DNA of 64,000 bases from Ulva prolifera (taxonomy: Eukaryota > Chlorophyta > Ulvophyceae > Ulvales > Ulvaceae). The notes under the pieces were generated by a model, which was not told where the DNA came from, did no database searches, and saw only the letters and a program-made list of their open reading frames with translations. Numbering within the stretch: position 1 is the first letter of the stretch; each line of letters opens with the position of its first letter. The translations under genes and the position numbers were made by a program. Below are positions 44,101 through 55,738 of the stretch, piece after piece. The stretch lies in contig CM041204.1 of NCBI GenBank assembly GCA_023078555.1, positions 3,192,430-3,256,429 of the forward strand, given 5' to 3'.

Positions 44101-44854
44101 CACATGAGTCTTGAAGCGACACACGGCATGCAACGAACAGTGCAAATATGGCTGGCGCATGCCGGTTGCCCTCAGCAAAAACATCCAGAGCCAGTGATCG
44201 TACATAAAGTCAAGCATGCTTCAGCTCTCAGCTGGCATGCTCAAATATCAACTGTTGTCAGGCATTTAAGTTGGCTACAGGCAGTCATCTCCACGATGTA
44301 ACAAGAATCATTACAGCTGCCAGCTAAAACGAACTTTTTGAAGGAATCCAGGACTTTCAAGCCAGCAGTCGAGCAGCGCCCGAAGCACATGCAGCCTGCC
44401 AGCATCGATCACAGCTGGTCAGGCAGTGCCCAAAATGAAGAGGCTCACCGCATGTCATGTTCTCAACCACAGTCCATGGGCTCTGAGATGTTTGTTGGTA
44501 ACGCAATCGTGCTTGTAGCGAGATCCCTTGCGCTGTAATACGATCCTGTGCTTCCTGTAAAAGCGTTCGGAGTGGCGTATGCTCGACAATCCTCAATAGG
44601 TGACATAACAGCTTCTTACGAGGCATATGTCCCACAGCTGCACATATGATTCACCAAAGATACATCAGGTCTCTTTCTGAACTGCACGGAGCCCGAATAG
44701 AGGCAATGCGCACCCGAGCATATAGCACGTAAGCTACATATGCGCCCAGCAGTCCAGTAAGAATCAGCCATACACCAAACCACATGGTATTTAGCTTGGG
44801 GTCGCCGCCTGATGATGGTGTCAGAGCGTGTTCATCATTCCGACGAATGCTCAC
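38147..44854 (-). CDS. SMP-C2-PH lipid-transfer protein (synaptotagmin/tricalbin-like)
   Basis: Ten exons: 44714-44854, 44449-44554, 43430-43635, 42063-42267, 41428-41651, 40730-40987, 39907-40410, 39167-39524, one from 38715 to about 38575, and 38147-38254, giving roughly 750 residues. Order: a membrane segment (MWFGVWLILTGLLGAYVAYV, residues 24-43); an SMP domain from about 80 to 270 (WLNLLLKYMWPGFVSNIATN, LGATPPRFANGT, DIALKGVMFSEVPGL); a C2 domain at about 295-410 (VTLMRATDLKP, SPEWDWTFFLPV, ARFSVHDFM, HVTKVRIKSAKGY); a Ser/Gly/Ala-rich linker coded partly by GCT repeats; a coiled coil (RRIEALEQALELENKRRHEE); and a PH-like domain (APFVLHRGSDRTARHVWV ... CFSLLLN ... NEWVSAFNSLM). Known members tether the ER to other membranes and shuttle lipids. 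The donor of the ninth exon is uncertain. Intron 4 begins with poly-C. Confidence 0.85.
42034..42055. repeat. Poly-G tract, 22 bp (poly-C in the minus-strand gene)
   Basis: On the coding strand of the SMP-domain gene it starts seven bases after the exon 4 donor (GTAGGGA then C22). Confidence 0.9.
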
Positions 44855-45770
44855 GTATGAGAAGCGCGCTGCTTTGAGGATGTACAGGATACAACTTCTG
44901 CGACGTCATGGTTGACAGTCCGCCACAGAAGCCACCTGTCGCTTTCAAAGCTTCCAGAGAAAATCAAGTACTGTAAAGCGTGCGCTGTGCGCCTGTCGCA
45001 AACTTACCGCAAGCGGCCTACTTGGCGATGCGACCGAAAGTCGCCTCTGCAGATTCAATGAAAAGGCACCATGGCGAAAAATGATGGCGAATGGTGCCGA
45101 ATGTTCAAAACACTTGTGCAGGGCCTCACCATGACATGTGCGTCCGTGTCAGTACATACCGCCCAGGTCGGAGCCACCTTCCGCCACAACACTGCCTCGA
45201 CAGTGCAAGGTGCATGAGCGGTAGCACAAAGCAAGAGACTGTTAGGGCCCCATCAATCAACCTTCTACATGAATTATGGGCTGCACAAGATTCGAGCAGT
45301 ACCTGTCGTCATACGTTAGGCTTGTCGCATCGTGCATGTCCGGAGCCACGCGACAAAGGAAACGGGCGATCAGCTGATCATGGCGTGCAATGTTTGATCA
45401 GAATCAGTACAACTGTTTCGGTATTTGCCTGTAGTCTGTAAGGTGTTGTTGAGGCATGCGCTGCATTCTCTCTCACAGCTTCACGGAGACATGCAATCGC
45501 TCTGAGAGCATGGACGTCAATGCGTCACGAGTAGCTTGATACTCGCATTTTCGATTCAAAGGGTCACTACACGATATTGATGGATACCGCCGTGAACCAG
45601 AAGAACACCAACTTGTACAACAAACATGCCAAAACAGAGATCAATACCACCGAGGTGCGTCATCGCGCACGCAATGAACTGAACAACATCTATGAGGCTC
45701 AAGAATCGATTCAGCGACGCAGCAAGTGCGATGACTGCATGCACGCAACTTTGGTTCAGCCCTCAACGCT
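44855..45770. promoter_or_regulatory. Head-to-head region (SMP gene / cap methyltransferase)
   Basis: About 900 bp between diverging starts. Part of it (about 45640-45770) may include an upstream exon of the cap methyltransferase: the frame stays open before the chosen ATG, and an acceptor (TTGGTTCAG) lies 13 bases upstream of it. Confidence 0.4.
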
Positions 45771-47245
45771 ATGCAGGCCTTGCAAAAGCGTCAGCAGGGA
45801 ATCGCAGCGCCGCTGAAAAAGCTTCACAACCGTATAAAACGCATGCTGCTTCAACGGTTCGCGTCAGATGCTGATCGATTGTTAGATCTGGCATGTGGCC
45901 GAGGGGGAGACCTGCACAAGTGGTTAGACTGCCGAGTGAAGTATGTCAGGGGCTATGACATCGCTGAGGGAGAGGTATGGAATCTAGTCCTTACATTTTG
46001 TTGGACAGGGCCTCAACGTGACTGGTTCAAGATAGCATTGTCAGCTGTTGAGCAAATGTCAGGCTGAGCACATGTCAAGCCAATGATGCCAGTCACGCCT
46101 CATGAGCAACATCATGCAGATCGAAGAGGCAAAATCACGGTTTCAAAGCATACAAAGTGATAAGTCGGACCACGGCCGCAGATATGCTGAAGCCGCCAAC
46201 GCCATGAAGGTCGACTTTGTCTGCACGCATGACATTGGTGACAAGGTCTGGGCAGCCGGGCCGCCATACGACTGCGTCTCATGCATGTTTGCCCTGCACT
46301 ACTTCTTCCACAGCGAGGCGACTGCCAAAAAGGCGGTGGAGATGGCCGCACGGAACCTCAAGGAGGGGGGCCACTTCATCGGCGTGCTGCCCAGCGCCCG
46401 CCACGTCATCGACACAATCGGCCCCGAGATGAAACCCCTGGACATGAAGGCCATGAAGCTGGCGCCGAAATGGGCCGGCCAGCCGAGCACATTCGGCAGT
46501 GCGTACACCTGCGCCCTCACAGACACCGTCACCGAGGTGAGCAGCCACTACCTCCTCCTAGACATATGCTGAGCATCTGAGTGCTGGCTGCAGCTCATTG
46601 TGCTGTGGGGTAATCGCAGGCGCCGCTCCATGCAATCAGCCACTGCCTCCAACTGTTGACCGTCGGGACACACAGATGTCAGCCATGCGCCGGCGATCCA
46701 TGCGTGCACTGCATGCATGCACATATGAGCCATCTAGCTACACTGCCGCCACAGCAGCGCATCCGTTTCGTCCCCCCTATTTGCTCCCCATCGCCTGCGC
46801 TGCTCCTCTGCGATCGTTCTGACCACTGCAGGGCGGCGACGACGGATCCGGCTCATACGAGTACCTTGTCTTCCAGAAGGTTCTGGTCGCGATCGCGCGT
46901 GAATATGACCTTCACCCGATCGCCGAATACGACGACTTTGAGCTCGACGAGGTCCTCGAGGCCGCCGAGAGGAGCTCGGACGGAACCCGCCTCTTCCGGC
47001 GCTTCCGCCCGCACTTCCCCGGCTCACACCCATCCCTCATCGCCGCCTCGATGCTCAATTGCGCGTTTGTGCTGCGCAAGGGCAAGCCTGACGCACCGGC
47101 GCCGCGCGCGGCGCCGGTGGCGGCGGCGCCACCGCCGCCGCGGGCCGGGGTGGTGAGGCCGCGGGACGAGGGTGCTGGGGGGGAAGGTGGCGGGGGCGGG
47201 GAGTCAAAGTACAAGCGGTCAAGCAAGTTTGCGCGGGTGCGGTGA
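45771..47245 (+). CDS. mRNA cap guanine-N7 methyltransferase
   Basis: Exons 45771-45974, 46120-46536 and 46832-47245 join in phase 0 (donors GTATGG and GTGAGC; acceptors TGCAG), giving 344 residues. The family path is clear: LKKLHNRIKRMLLQRF before motif I (LLDLACGRGGDLHKWL), YDIAEGE/IEEAKSRF, DFVCTHDIGDKV, the cap-binding segment YDCVSCMFALHYFF, GGHFIGVLPSARHVIDTI, and the C-terminal YEYLVFQKVLVAIAREYDL with EYDDFELDEVLE. It methylates the GpppN cap in the nucleus. Odd is a Pro/Ala/Gly-rich extension of about 55 residues with a basic end (KYKRSSKFARVR). The true start may lie in an upstream exon, since the family usually has more residues before the KK-N-W-IK block. Confidence 0.92.
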
Positions 47246-48144
47246 CAGCAGGGGCGCCGTGGGGGCCGTGTCCGTGTGGCCGGGCGGCTGGTGTGTGGCC
47301 ACGCAGATGCCAGCGCAATCAGCTGACCAGCAAAGGGGATGCGGGTGCGTATGTGTGGTCAGATGATACTCGGAGCGTGCAGAGCAGCACATGCATGTGC
47401 CACAAGTCGGCGCTTGCTTGTGACAAAGTCGCACTTGATTACCACGTGGCCTAAGGGCAAGTGAAGGCATGGTTGCCGGTGGCTGCCGGCCGTGCGGACC
47501 GTGAGTGCTAAGGCCTGTGGGTGCATGCGAACTGGCACGGCCACCCCGCCTCAATCGTGATGCATGGCATACAGCGTGAATACATGAGAATTATTTGAGA
47601 CGTCACAATGTGGTGCCTGCGCAGCAGCACACGGCAGCCACCCCCTGCCAGCAGCAGCGCCACCGGCCCACAGTCTGGCACCGTGTCGAGAACTCAAGCG
47701 TGGTAGCATGGCCGTGTCGATGTAGACTACAGGGCGAGGTAGGCTTGAGACTGTGCGGTGACCACACAGAGGCGCCGTCCGGTGGCACATGTGTGCTGGA
47801 GATGGAATCCGGGGGGCTGCGTAGGCGGCGCCGTGTGTCAGTGGCCAGGGTCTGGAGCTGTCAGCTGTGCACCCAGCGGCACTTCAGTGCTTCGGACATG
47901 CGTGGCCGACTTGAGACCCATGGAAGGGGCTGGCAGCACCATCGAAATGGCATGCAGTTTGCCGGTTAGGACTGCTCGCCCACAGATTTTCAGCTAGGCC
48001 GGCCAGCCTGACCAGGTCGTCTACTGGTCACACCGGCCATGAACTTGCTCAGGTCAAACAGCGCTAGCCAGGTGCTGACTTTCATGGTGGTAGGTGCAGA
48101 CACATCAGACATGCTGATGGGGGCCGTGTGATAGGCGGTGATCT

Positions 48145-48188
<44 letters not shown>

Positions 48189-50029
48189 AGCATGTCATGC
48201 AGGGCCGCTGCCGCCAAGCGCTGCGATTCTCATTGCCCATGTTCAGAATTTAAATTGAAATGCGAGGTGTAACAAGTTACCGGAAAAGAGGCGTGAAAGC
48301 AGCACATGTCAGTCACATGCAGAACTGACATGCATGCTTTGTAGCTGCACGAAGTCCACCTTTGCGAATCAAACACTGGCGTGACCGCCTGACACCATCA
48401 ACGATCACGAGGTCGTCGATCATGCATGCTGTGAAGCGGCACACGTGTGCACATCCCTACCTCCATTCCTCCCTCCCCTCCCCCGCCCTCTACTCCACAG
48501 AACCTGTTGGCTGCACCTCCAGGCCTAAAGCGTGACATGCTAAGGGGGGTCGGGGAGCATCACAGCGCGGCCTGCTCCAGCCTCAGGATGGCGTCCATGC
48601 TGGCAACGAAGAGAAGACAGGTCTGCACAGTACAAAACTGCGTTGATTGCGTCTCCGTGATGGATGCAGACGCAACACTCACGTCCGGCGACATGGTGCC
48701 ACAGCTGTGGCAAATGAATTCCATGTGCGCAGCAAAGTGCAGTGCCGTTGCCCTGGCTGGCATCCTTCCGCCGGCCCTGTCGCCAGGGGTGTGTGTGGTC
48801 GTGCTGCAGCCGAGGCGTGGATCAGGCCGAGCCCCATGTACGCATTGCATGCATGCGCCAAAACACAAGATGACAACCACATATGATGCACCGCCACCAT
48901 ACTTCTGCATGTGCTCCCATTCATCCGGAGTTGACGATGTCGTCTTCAGGATACGGCTCAGTGAATTGGTTCAAGTTGACCTTACTGTGACATGCGTCGC
49001 ACTGTGACGGTCACTGCATCCCCTCCACAACAGAAACAGCGCTGCGCCTGCGTCAGCGGCAGCATCTCCTCGCCTTGTTGAGGACAGACTGCGTGTGAGA
49101 TAGCACATCGGTGTCAGCGTGTTCGTGTTACCGTCGCGCTCTGTGCAGCTGCCCATCCCTCTGCCATTGTTGGCGCCACGCCAGACTGGCGCCCTGCCTG
49201 CGATGAGCATTACATGGGGTGGTGGGGCCCGTGAGAGCACGGCCCGCACCAGCCTCAGGAGGGCGGCCATGCGGACGAGGACGAGATGGTCGCTCTGCAC
49301 AGGACAACACTGGCGTGGGGAAGCAGCTTGGGAGGTGCGATGTCGCAGCAACAAGCCCAGGTACTTTGACCGCAGGCCTGCAGATGCAACAGGTCCCGGC
49401 ATGCATGGAGCATGGCTCAGCCTCCGCAGCACTGCTTGCCAGCGGTGGCTGAAGGGGAGGGTGCGGGCACACAGCAGCCAGCGCGTGTAGCAGCACAACA
49501 CAATGCATGTGCCTAATGCAATGAATGTGCCCGAGTGAAGTACCCGGGTGTGTGGCAGCTATCGCATAATGATGCACCGGCATCGTACCAGACAGAGTCT
49601 CTACCACAGAAGGGGCCGTGCTCCACCCAGGCCAGTCCCAGCATGTTGCCGCCTTGCTGGAATTGACTGCACATCAGGTAGCAGTGCGGCTTACATGCAT
49701 GCGAGACGCCGCGGTGCACGCCCCGCCCTGCAGCTCCATCAGCGGTTGGGCTACCCTGCACATCGTGTGCAAATGCGCCTGCGGTGCTACAGCTACATAC
49801 CAAAGCCGGCAGACTCTGTGGCGATGCCGGGCAGGCGGCCACATTGGCTGGAGGGAGGCCTCCAGCCTCGGTGCCAGTGTCTCCGATCACAGCGCGGCCG
49901 CCTCGCCAGGGCCCCTCTGGCACACAGCACAGCGTGGCAGGGCCACACACGCAATTCAGCAGTGAAAGCAGGAGGCACACCGTGTTGCTGCAGGAGCGCC
50001 CACGACGAGCCCCTACAGCGGAGTCACAT
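47246..50029. other. No intact gene; possible LRR-flank remnant
   Basis: No exon chain is supported. Around 48575-48650 and 49245-49320, segments beginning GCCTCAGGA resemble the 3' flanks of the LRR genes (see the repeat near 61790), so decayed duplicates probably reach this far left. A (GT)21 microsatellite lies at 48146-48187. Confidence 0.4.
48146..48187. repeat. (GT)21 microsatellite
   Basis: Uninterrupted dinucleotide run of 42 bp. Confidence 0.9.
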
Positions 50030-52370
50030 TCAGCACCCAGTCTCGCCTTGGATGGTCAGCTGCACACCTGCCGAGGCAGCGGCTCGTGCGAGGCGCTGCC
50101 TCACCTCCCGCACGCGCTCCTCGGGACAGGTGTTCTCCCTCAGCTCTTCGCTGCCATCGCTCTCATAGATGTACTCATCGATGGGGGCTGAGGAGGGGTG
50201 GAGGTGCACCGTCAGCTGCCGCAGCGCCGGCAGCTAGCCGATGTAGCGCTTCAGCGCCTCCGCCGCCTCGAAGGGGTCGTACAGCGCCAGGGTCACCGCC
50301 CGCAGCGCCGGCAGCGGCGGCCGCGCCGCGAGGCGGCTGATGAGCTCCTTGTCCCGCTCTGACGTTGTGAGCAGGAGCGATGTGAGGGAGCGCAGGGTGT
50401 GCAGCGAGCGAATGCATGCCGGCGGCACCCGGAAGTTGTCTCCAGTGTGGTCGAGGCACAGCCGCTGCAGCTGAGTCATGGCCGCACATGCATGAGTGTC
50501 AGCGGGACTGCACATGCAGCTCCAGCCATGGAGACTCAACGCTGTCAGCTGTGTGAGGGTGCTCAGGGCGGACAGGCCATAGCCTGTGAGCGCTGCTCCA
50601 CTGAAGTCCAGAGGGCCTGTAGATTGAAGGACCTGAGGCAGCGGAAGCAATCGAGCCATGTAGAATGTTCCGCAGTCAACAGGAAGATAGCGTCGAATGA
50701 GCTGCATGCCGGACCCAGGTGCAGCTGAGTCAGCGCGGTCGTGGCCAGCAGCGGCACGATGCGCGGCAGCACGACGGGCGCTGCAGCTATAGAGACATTC
50801 TCGAGCTGCTGGAGAGCCGTGAGCATCGCGGGCAGTGCTGAGATCAGAGCTTCCTGTACGCTGCGGCGGCAATGGGCGTCTGTGGGGAAGACACCTGTGA
50901 GGCAGCGCAGGTGGGGGAAGGCTGCTAGGCTGCGGAGGAGGCGCCCAGCGTCACCTGCTGCGGACACATGTACGGCCTTCGGAAGGCTCAAGCACTTGCT
51001 CAGCTTGAGGCTGGTGAGGGGGGCGCTGAGAAAAAGGTGGCGCCCAGGTCGACATCTTCTCGGAAGAGAGCTGTTAGTCGAACAAGGTGCGGCATGCACA
51101 GAGGGTTCGTTGAGGTGAAGCCCTGTTGGTGCACATGCTGCCTGGGCGCAAGCACATCAAGGCAGAGTGAGGTCAGGGCTGTGCCTGGGGACAGCAAAGC
51201 GGCCAGGCAGTGGCGCGGTGGGACTTCCGGATCGGCATCACGCTGGCGCTTCGTGGTGGTGTTCGAGCGCGTCCCCAGGAGGCGCAGCTTGAGAGCGCAC
51301 AACCGAGGCAGCGCTTGAAGCGTGCCTTGCAGGGACGTGCAGCTGTCGTCGGGCCAGATTTCGCATCCTTGGAGGTCGAGGGACTGGAGGGAGGTGAGAG
51401 TGGCCATTGCGGGGAAAAGTTTTTGGTTGGAGATTGTCTTGAGGGGGCATCCGGACAACAGGAGGCTGGTCAGGCCAGAGTGACGGTGTAGAACTTTCAT
51501 CAGAGATGACTGAACGTCCTGCCCCAACTTTTCTGTGATCAAGTTGTGTGTGTTGCCAACACCATGGAACGCCAGCAGAGCTGTGGAGGACGTTGGCAGA
51601 GACGCCAGGGCCTCAAGCGCAGGACCCGATTTGGAAGTGAGCGGCATATGCAATGAGCTCTGCGAAGAGATCATCGCCGACAGCATTTCGGAGTGTAGGC
51701 CTCGAATTCGGAAAGAAGGCGAACAGGCGGTGCAGGTCCTTTGCATCGTAACTAGCTGCTACCAAAACTTGGTGCTGCAGTTGACTCGTAATCACTGCGA
51801 AGCCCTCTGCAATATCAGCTTTGACTGCGAGCGGGATGAAAGCGCATTTGTGGCCAGTTTTTCGCAGCAATGAGGACCCATTCGGCAACGTGACTGTCGT
51901 CTAATGCATCCGCGACCTGCATCACAGACATGACCTATTCAGTCCATGAGATTTTTTCTTCACGACGAGAGTACTATCATGCAGAAGTGAGATCAGAAAC
52001 CTGCAAGCTACGGGCAAACATGCCCATGGACGTGTGTGCCCATCAGCGCGAATGATCATAAGCAGCATAAAATGGTGTCGACAGGCAATGGCTTTCGTGT
52101 GAAAATGTAGGCACCACCTTGACAATGGTGCACATTGAATGGAACGGCCGACATTGAAACAATGACTTCTGTTCTGAGGCAGCAGCGATCCAGTTCTTGA
52201 AGTCCGAGAGTGACACACAGTCTGGCAACGTCGCTTCACCATCCGCCTCGGCGATGCAGGACAAAACACTGCTCCGAGACATGACATCGAATTCAACGAC
52301 ATCATAGAAGACTAATTGACCATAGTCAACGTCGAAAGGCGCGAGAAGTGCACGGGATGGTCGACGCCAG
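50030..52370 (-). pseudogene. LRR-protein pseudogene (array copy 1)
   Basis: Homologous over its length to the intact copy at 59142-61469. The N-terminal part survives (PFDVDYGQLVFYDVVEFDVM, SRSSVLSCIAEADGEATLPD), but four or more bases missing just after the MPGVDHPVHF start throw it out of frame. The LRR part is spread over several frames (about 51613-51888, 51000-51746, 50563-51099, 50234-50872), showing several frameshifts. A stop (TAG, about 50233-50235) replaces the Glu of the conserved GELP near the C-terminus, after which the family end is still readable (LPALRQLTVHLHP ... VQLTIQGETGC, stop at 50030). The copy is dead as a full protein. Confidence 0.75.
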
Positions 52371-52872
52371 GCATTGCGAGCTAAGGCTGTAAAATTGTAG
52401 CACACGAGTTCAATCAATACCAGTTTGCAAACATTGCTTGTTGAATGTATGCAACGCCACGGCCGTAGCATACAGTGTACCCACCGAGCCGCGCGATCGA
52501 ACCCTTCACACTGCCTCTTCAGTGCGTGTCCGCGCGTCACCCCGCGTGAGAGAGCACCTGTGAGCACACTGAGCAGGCCGCCAGTCCAAATGCGGCAGAA
52601 TGCATGCATGCCAGTGAATGCCGGCGGTCGCCGGCGGTCCAGCCCCCAGAAACTCAGGCCTCAGTGCTGACTGCTGTGGGTGTGCACAGGCACGATGATG
52701 CTTCATGCATGCAGCCTGAGGCCCTGGGGCTTCTGATAGCCCATCAACCCGGGTGCCGTAAATGCATATGGGGTCTACGCAGCCATACACAGCATGTGTA
52801 CCCTAGCCAAGGCAAGCAGCCAGTACCCGGCTTGTGCGCACCGTGTCGAGTGCGCACTGGCCCGCACATCTG

Positions 52873-52929
52873 GGAGGGTGTTACCAGGACAAAGCTGGAG
52901 TTGCCGCGGTGGCACCAACTAGGAGGGTG
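52873..52929 (-). mobile_element. 41-bp LINE 3' stub with 8-bp target-site duplication
   Basis: GGAGGGTG at 52873-52880 and 52922-52929 brackets 41 bp that, on the minus strand, ends CTTTGTCCTGGTAA, one base different from the LINE family end. The rest of the stub also matches the last bases of the copies at 11203 and 14559. Confidence 0.6.
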
Positions 52930-53530
52930 CCCGTTCGATGGGAACACCAGACACAAGACGGACTGCGCGATGGCGGCAGCGACGGGCACGTTGTTCGCGC
53001 ACATTGGGGAGGGAGACCAGGGTGGCTGTGTAGCAGCCACGCACATCTGCGTATGTGCGCGCGCAGCCACCGGCCAAGCAGTCTGCGTTGCTGTAGAACG
53101 GTACAGTTGGTACACGTTACGCATGCGTGGCGGAAACATTGCACCCAGGAGGAGCCCCAGAGGAACCAGCCAGGTGCTCCCCGGATCGACTGCGCATGCG
53201 CACATGCGCGCCCCTCAGGCACCGACATGCCAAAACTACAACAAGAGACAACCTGGCGTGCACTGGCGCCTCACGCATGTCCGCGTCAAGGAAGCGCTAC
53301 GCGGTAAGTGGCCATGTTGCATTTGAGCCGTCACATTCATTGCACAGATGCGGACGAAGAGGTGGCACATGTGCGCGACATGGGTGTTGCATGGCAGATT
53401 GTCAGCCAGCACCACGCTTTGCACATGGACACGACTGACGTGCGGCACGGAGCAGACATCGCGGCTCCATCACAGTCACGCACGTCCCTCAATCCACCGC
53501 CGTGCACACCCTTAGTGGCCGGCACATGAA

Positions 53531-53614
53531 TGCAACGGAGGGACCCCCCAATGCAAGGGAGGGACCCCCCAATGCAAGGGAGGGACCCCCCAATGCAACG
53601 GAGGGACCCCCCAC
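53531..53614. repeat. 21-bp tandem repeat, four units
   Basis: Four units of TGCAANGGAGGGACCCCCCAA, differing at one to two positions. All frames stay open through it because 21 is divisible by three, which creates chance ORFs. Confidence 0.9.
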
Positions 53615-53939
53615 TGCAACCCGCCATGCACACCCGCACCGGCCGCAACACACCATCGCAGACAGCTTCACAACATCGCAGATAGCTTCAGATTGATATC
53701 GATTGCTGGTCCTGGCGGATGACGCAAGTGCCGGTGTCGGACGGCAGTCGCTCAGAGCACGCTGGGGAGCACTCCATCCGGAGTTTGCATCAGGGGTGGT
53801 GCTGCCCGTCCCGCCGCCGCAGTGGTCACCGCATCTGCTTAGCGGCTGCCTGCAATGTGTCTGGCCCCCACACGAGCCTGCATCACACCCCCACAAGAGT
53901 GAGGGGCACCCGGGGGTCTCGGAGCCAACCCCCCACCGG

Positions 53940-54650
53940 CCTCAGGACGGCAGCAAGGTGACAAAGAAGAGATGACAGCACTGAGTCGGGCAAAATGCCG
54001 GCCGCAGGAAGGCCGTGCAATGCCGCAGCGGCACAATCAGGCACACCGTGAGTCGGGCGGCATGCATGCTGCAACGCCCAGCGCTGCAGCCATGGCCGGC
54101 ATCGCCAGGTGGCTGCCAGACGTGTGTGCAGTCCCACAGCAGCCAGGGCACGGGGCGCAGACTGCATGCATGCAATGCATGCATGTGCCGGCGCACAGGA
54201 CGGGCACATGTGGCGGCTACGGCACATGGACGCAACCCACCGACATCACGCCTAACAGCCTCCCCACCAAACGGGAGCAGCACTGCACCCCGTGCAGCCA
54301 CGGCATGATGCCCCTTCAAGGAGTTCACGGCTTGATTGAAGGAGCAGGGTTTTGTGCCCGGCAGCAGGGCAGACTGCAGGCATTCGCGGCCGTCTGCCCA
54401 CGCACACACCACACCGACCATCCGCAGCCCTCCGCACTGTGCAGAGACGCAGCTGCAATCTGCAAGCGGTGCCGATCCGCCACCTCCCATCGCTTGGCTT
54501 AGAAGCCACTCTGCCTGAAGGTGTTGTTGATGGCACAGCACATAGCACACAGCATGCCACATCGACACCAGGCCTGCCCACGCAGCGGCAGAAGCACCAC
54601 CCCCCTGCGATGCGAGACATAGGATGCATCAGCCGTCTCCCGGCCGGGGC
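53940..54650. repeat. Duplicated LRR-gene 3' flank, copy 1
   Basis: Shares ordered words with 58430-59140 and 61790-62557: CCTCAGGA near its left end, a CTGGCTGCC(A) GCAGCCAGG block, an inverted GCATGCATGC pair, and near its right end ACAGCACA(T)AG(C)ACACAGCA. It sits immediately after the stop of the LRR remnant, like the other copies, so gene and flank were duplicated together. Confidence 0.55.
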
Positions 54651-54651
54651 G

Positions 54652-55315
54652 TCAGAATCCGGGCTCAGTGTCGTCCTCAATCGTTAGCTGCACGGCCGCA
54701 GCGTCAGAGGCTACTCGAAGACGCTGCTCCGCCTCCCGCACGTGCTTGTTCAGACAGGCCTCCCTGAGCTCGTCGTTGTCACCGCCGTCTGTGACGCTAT
54801 CTTCGATGGGAACCAGAGCGCGGCAGAGACTCACCGTCAGCTGCCAAAGCGCCGGCAGCTCGCCGACGTAGCACTCCAGCGCCTCTGCCGCCTCGAAGGG
54901 GTCGTACAGCGACAGGGTCAGATCCCGCAGCACCGGCAGCGGCCAATCCGCAAGCTCACACACCAGGTCTTGATGTCGCTCAGCAGTTGTGAGCTCGAGG
55001 TATGTCAGGGCGCTGAGGCAACACAGTGATCGGATATCCGGCAAAGTCCAGGGGCACCTGGTCATCTTCGTCAGTGAGATCGAGGCGCAGCTGCTGCAGC
55101 TGAGCCATGGCCACAAATGCCTGCGCGTCCTCTGGGCTGCCCAGGCAGCTCCAGCCGCGGAGATTCAACGCGATCAGCTGCGTGAGAGTGCTCAATGCGG
55201 CGGCCCCGCTGCCGATGAACACAGTCGCACGGAAGTCCAGTTCGAGCGCTTGCAGCTTGAATGACCTCAGACAGCGGAAAACCCATGGCCACCCAAGGCG
55301 GGCCGCCATCGACAT
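54652..55315 (-). pseudogene. LRR-protein 3' remnant (array copy 2)
   Basis: Only the C-terminal third is left. Two frames are needed: about 55005-55300 (FRCLRSFKLQALELDFRA, ALSTLTQLIALNLRGWSCLG) and 54652-55060 (SLCCLSALTYLELTTAER, DLTLSLYDPFEAAEALECYV, VQLTIEDDTEPGF, stop at 54652). It has one visible frameshift near 55050 and a 5' truncation at about 55300. It aligns with residues of the intact copy from FRCLRDHQLRALELDF onward. Confidence 0.7.
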
Positions 55316-55672
55316 AGACGCCGAGATAGGCGACCCAGACGGGCTCGCGGAGGATGCGTGGCATCACTGCAGCGGATCCCATTTGCACGTGAACGGTGAT
55401 AGACGAGGGCCCATGCATATGGGGCGGCATGTGCACCGGCAGCCACTGGTGTGCAGCCACCACGCGGAGGCATGTGCCTCCAGCTGCAGCAGCGTTCTTG
55501 GCGATGCACATGTACTCCACGTGTGCGTGCGGAGTAAAGCAGCGTCAGTCCGCATCACGGACCGCGTGTGTGGTCACCTGATCAGAGGCGGGGCACGTGT
55601 GCATGTGTGGCCACAGCAAGATCACTTGGAGTGGAGTAGTGCTGGTGGTGCGTGCATGTACAACTAGGGAGC

Positions 55673-55738
55673 GCCGCTTTGATGGGCACCATCCGCTGCT
55701 TTGATGGGCACCATCCGCCGCTTTGATGGGCACCATTC
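55673..55738. repeat. 22-bp tandem repeat, three units
   Basis: Three units of GCNGCTTTGATGGGCACCAT plus two bases. Confidence 0.9.

Larger units (their letters stand above)
52371..54651. other. No gene recognised; LRR-gene flanks, LINE stub, tandem repeat
   Basis: Contains a 41-bp LINE stub, a 21-bp tandem repeat and, from about 53940, a 3' flank shared with the other LRR copies. The 240-residue plus-strand frame at 52604-53326 has random composition. Confidence 0.4.

Noticed and set aside
52604-53326. 240-residue plus-strand frame
   Set aside because: Random composition (many His, Cys, Arg), no pattern of a fold, and it runs across a LINE stub.
53531-53614. CRISPR-like array
   Set aside because: Units are contiguous 21-mers without spacers in a eukaryotic genome; it is a minisatellite.
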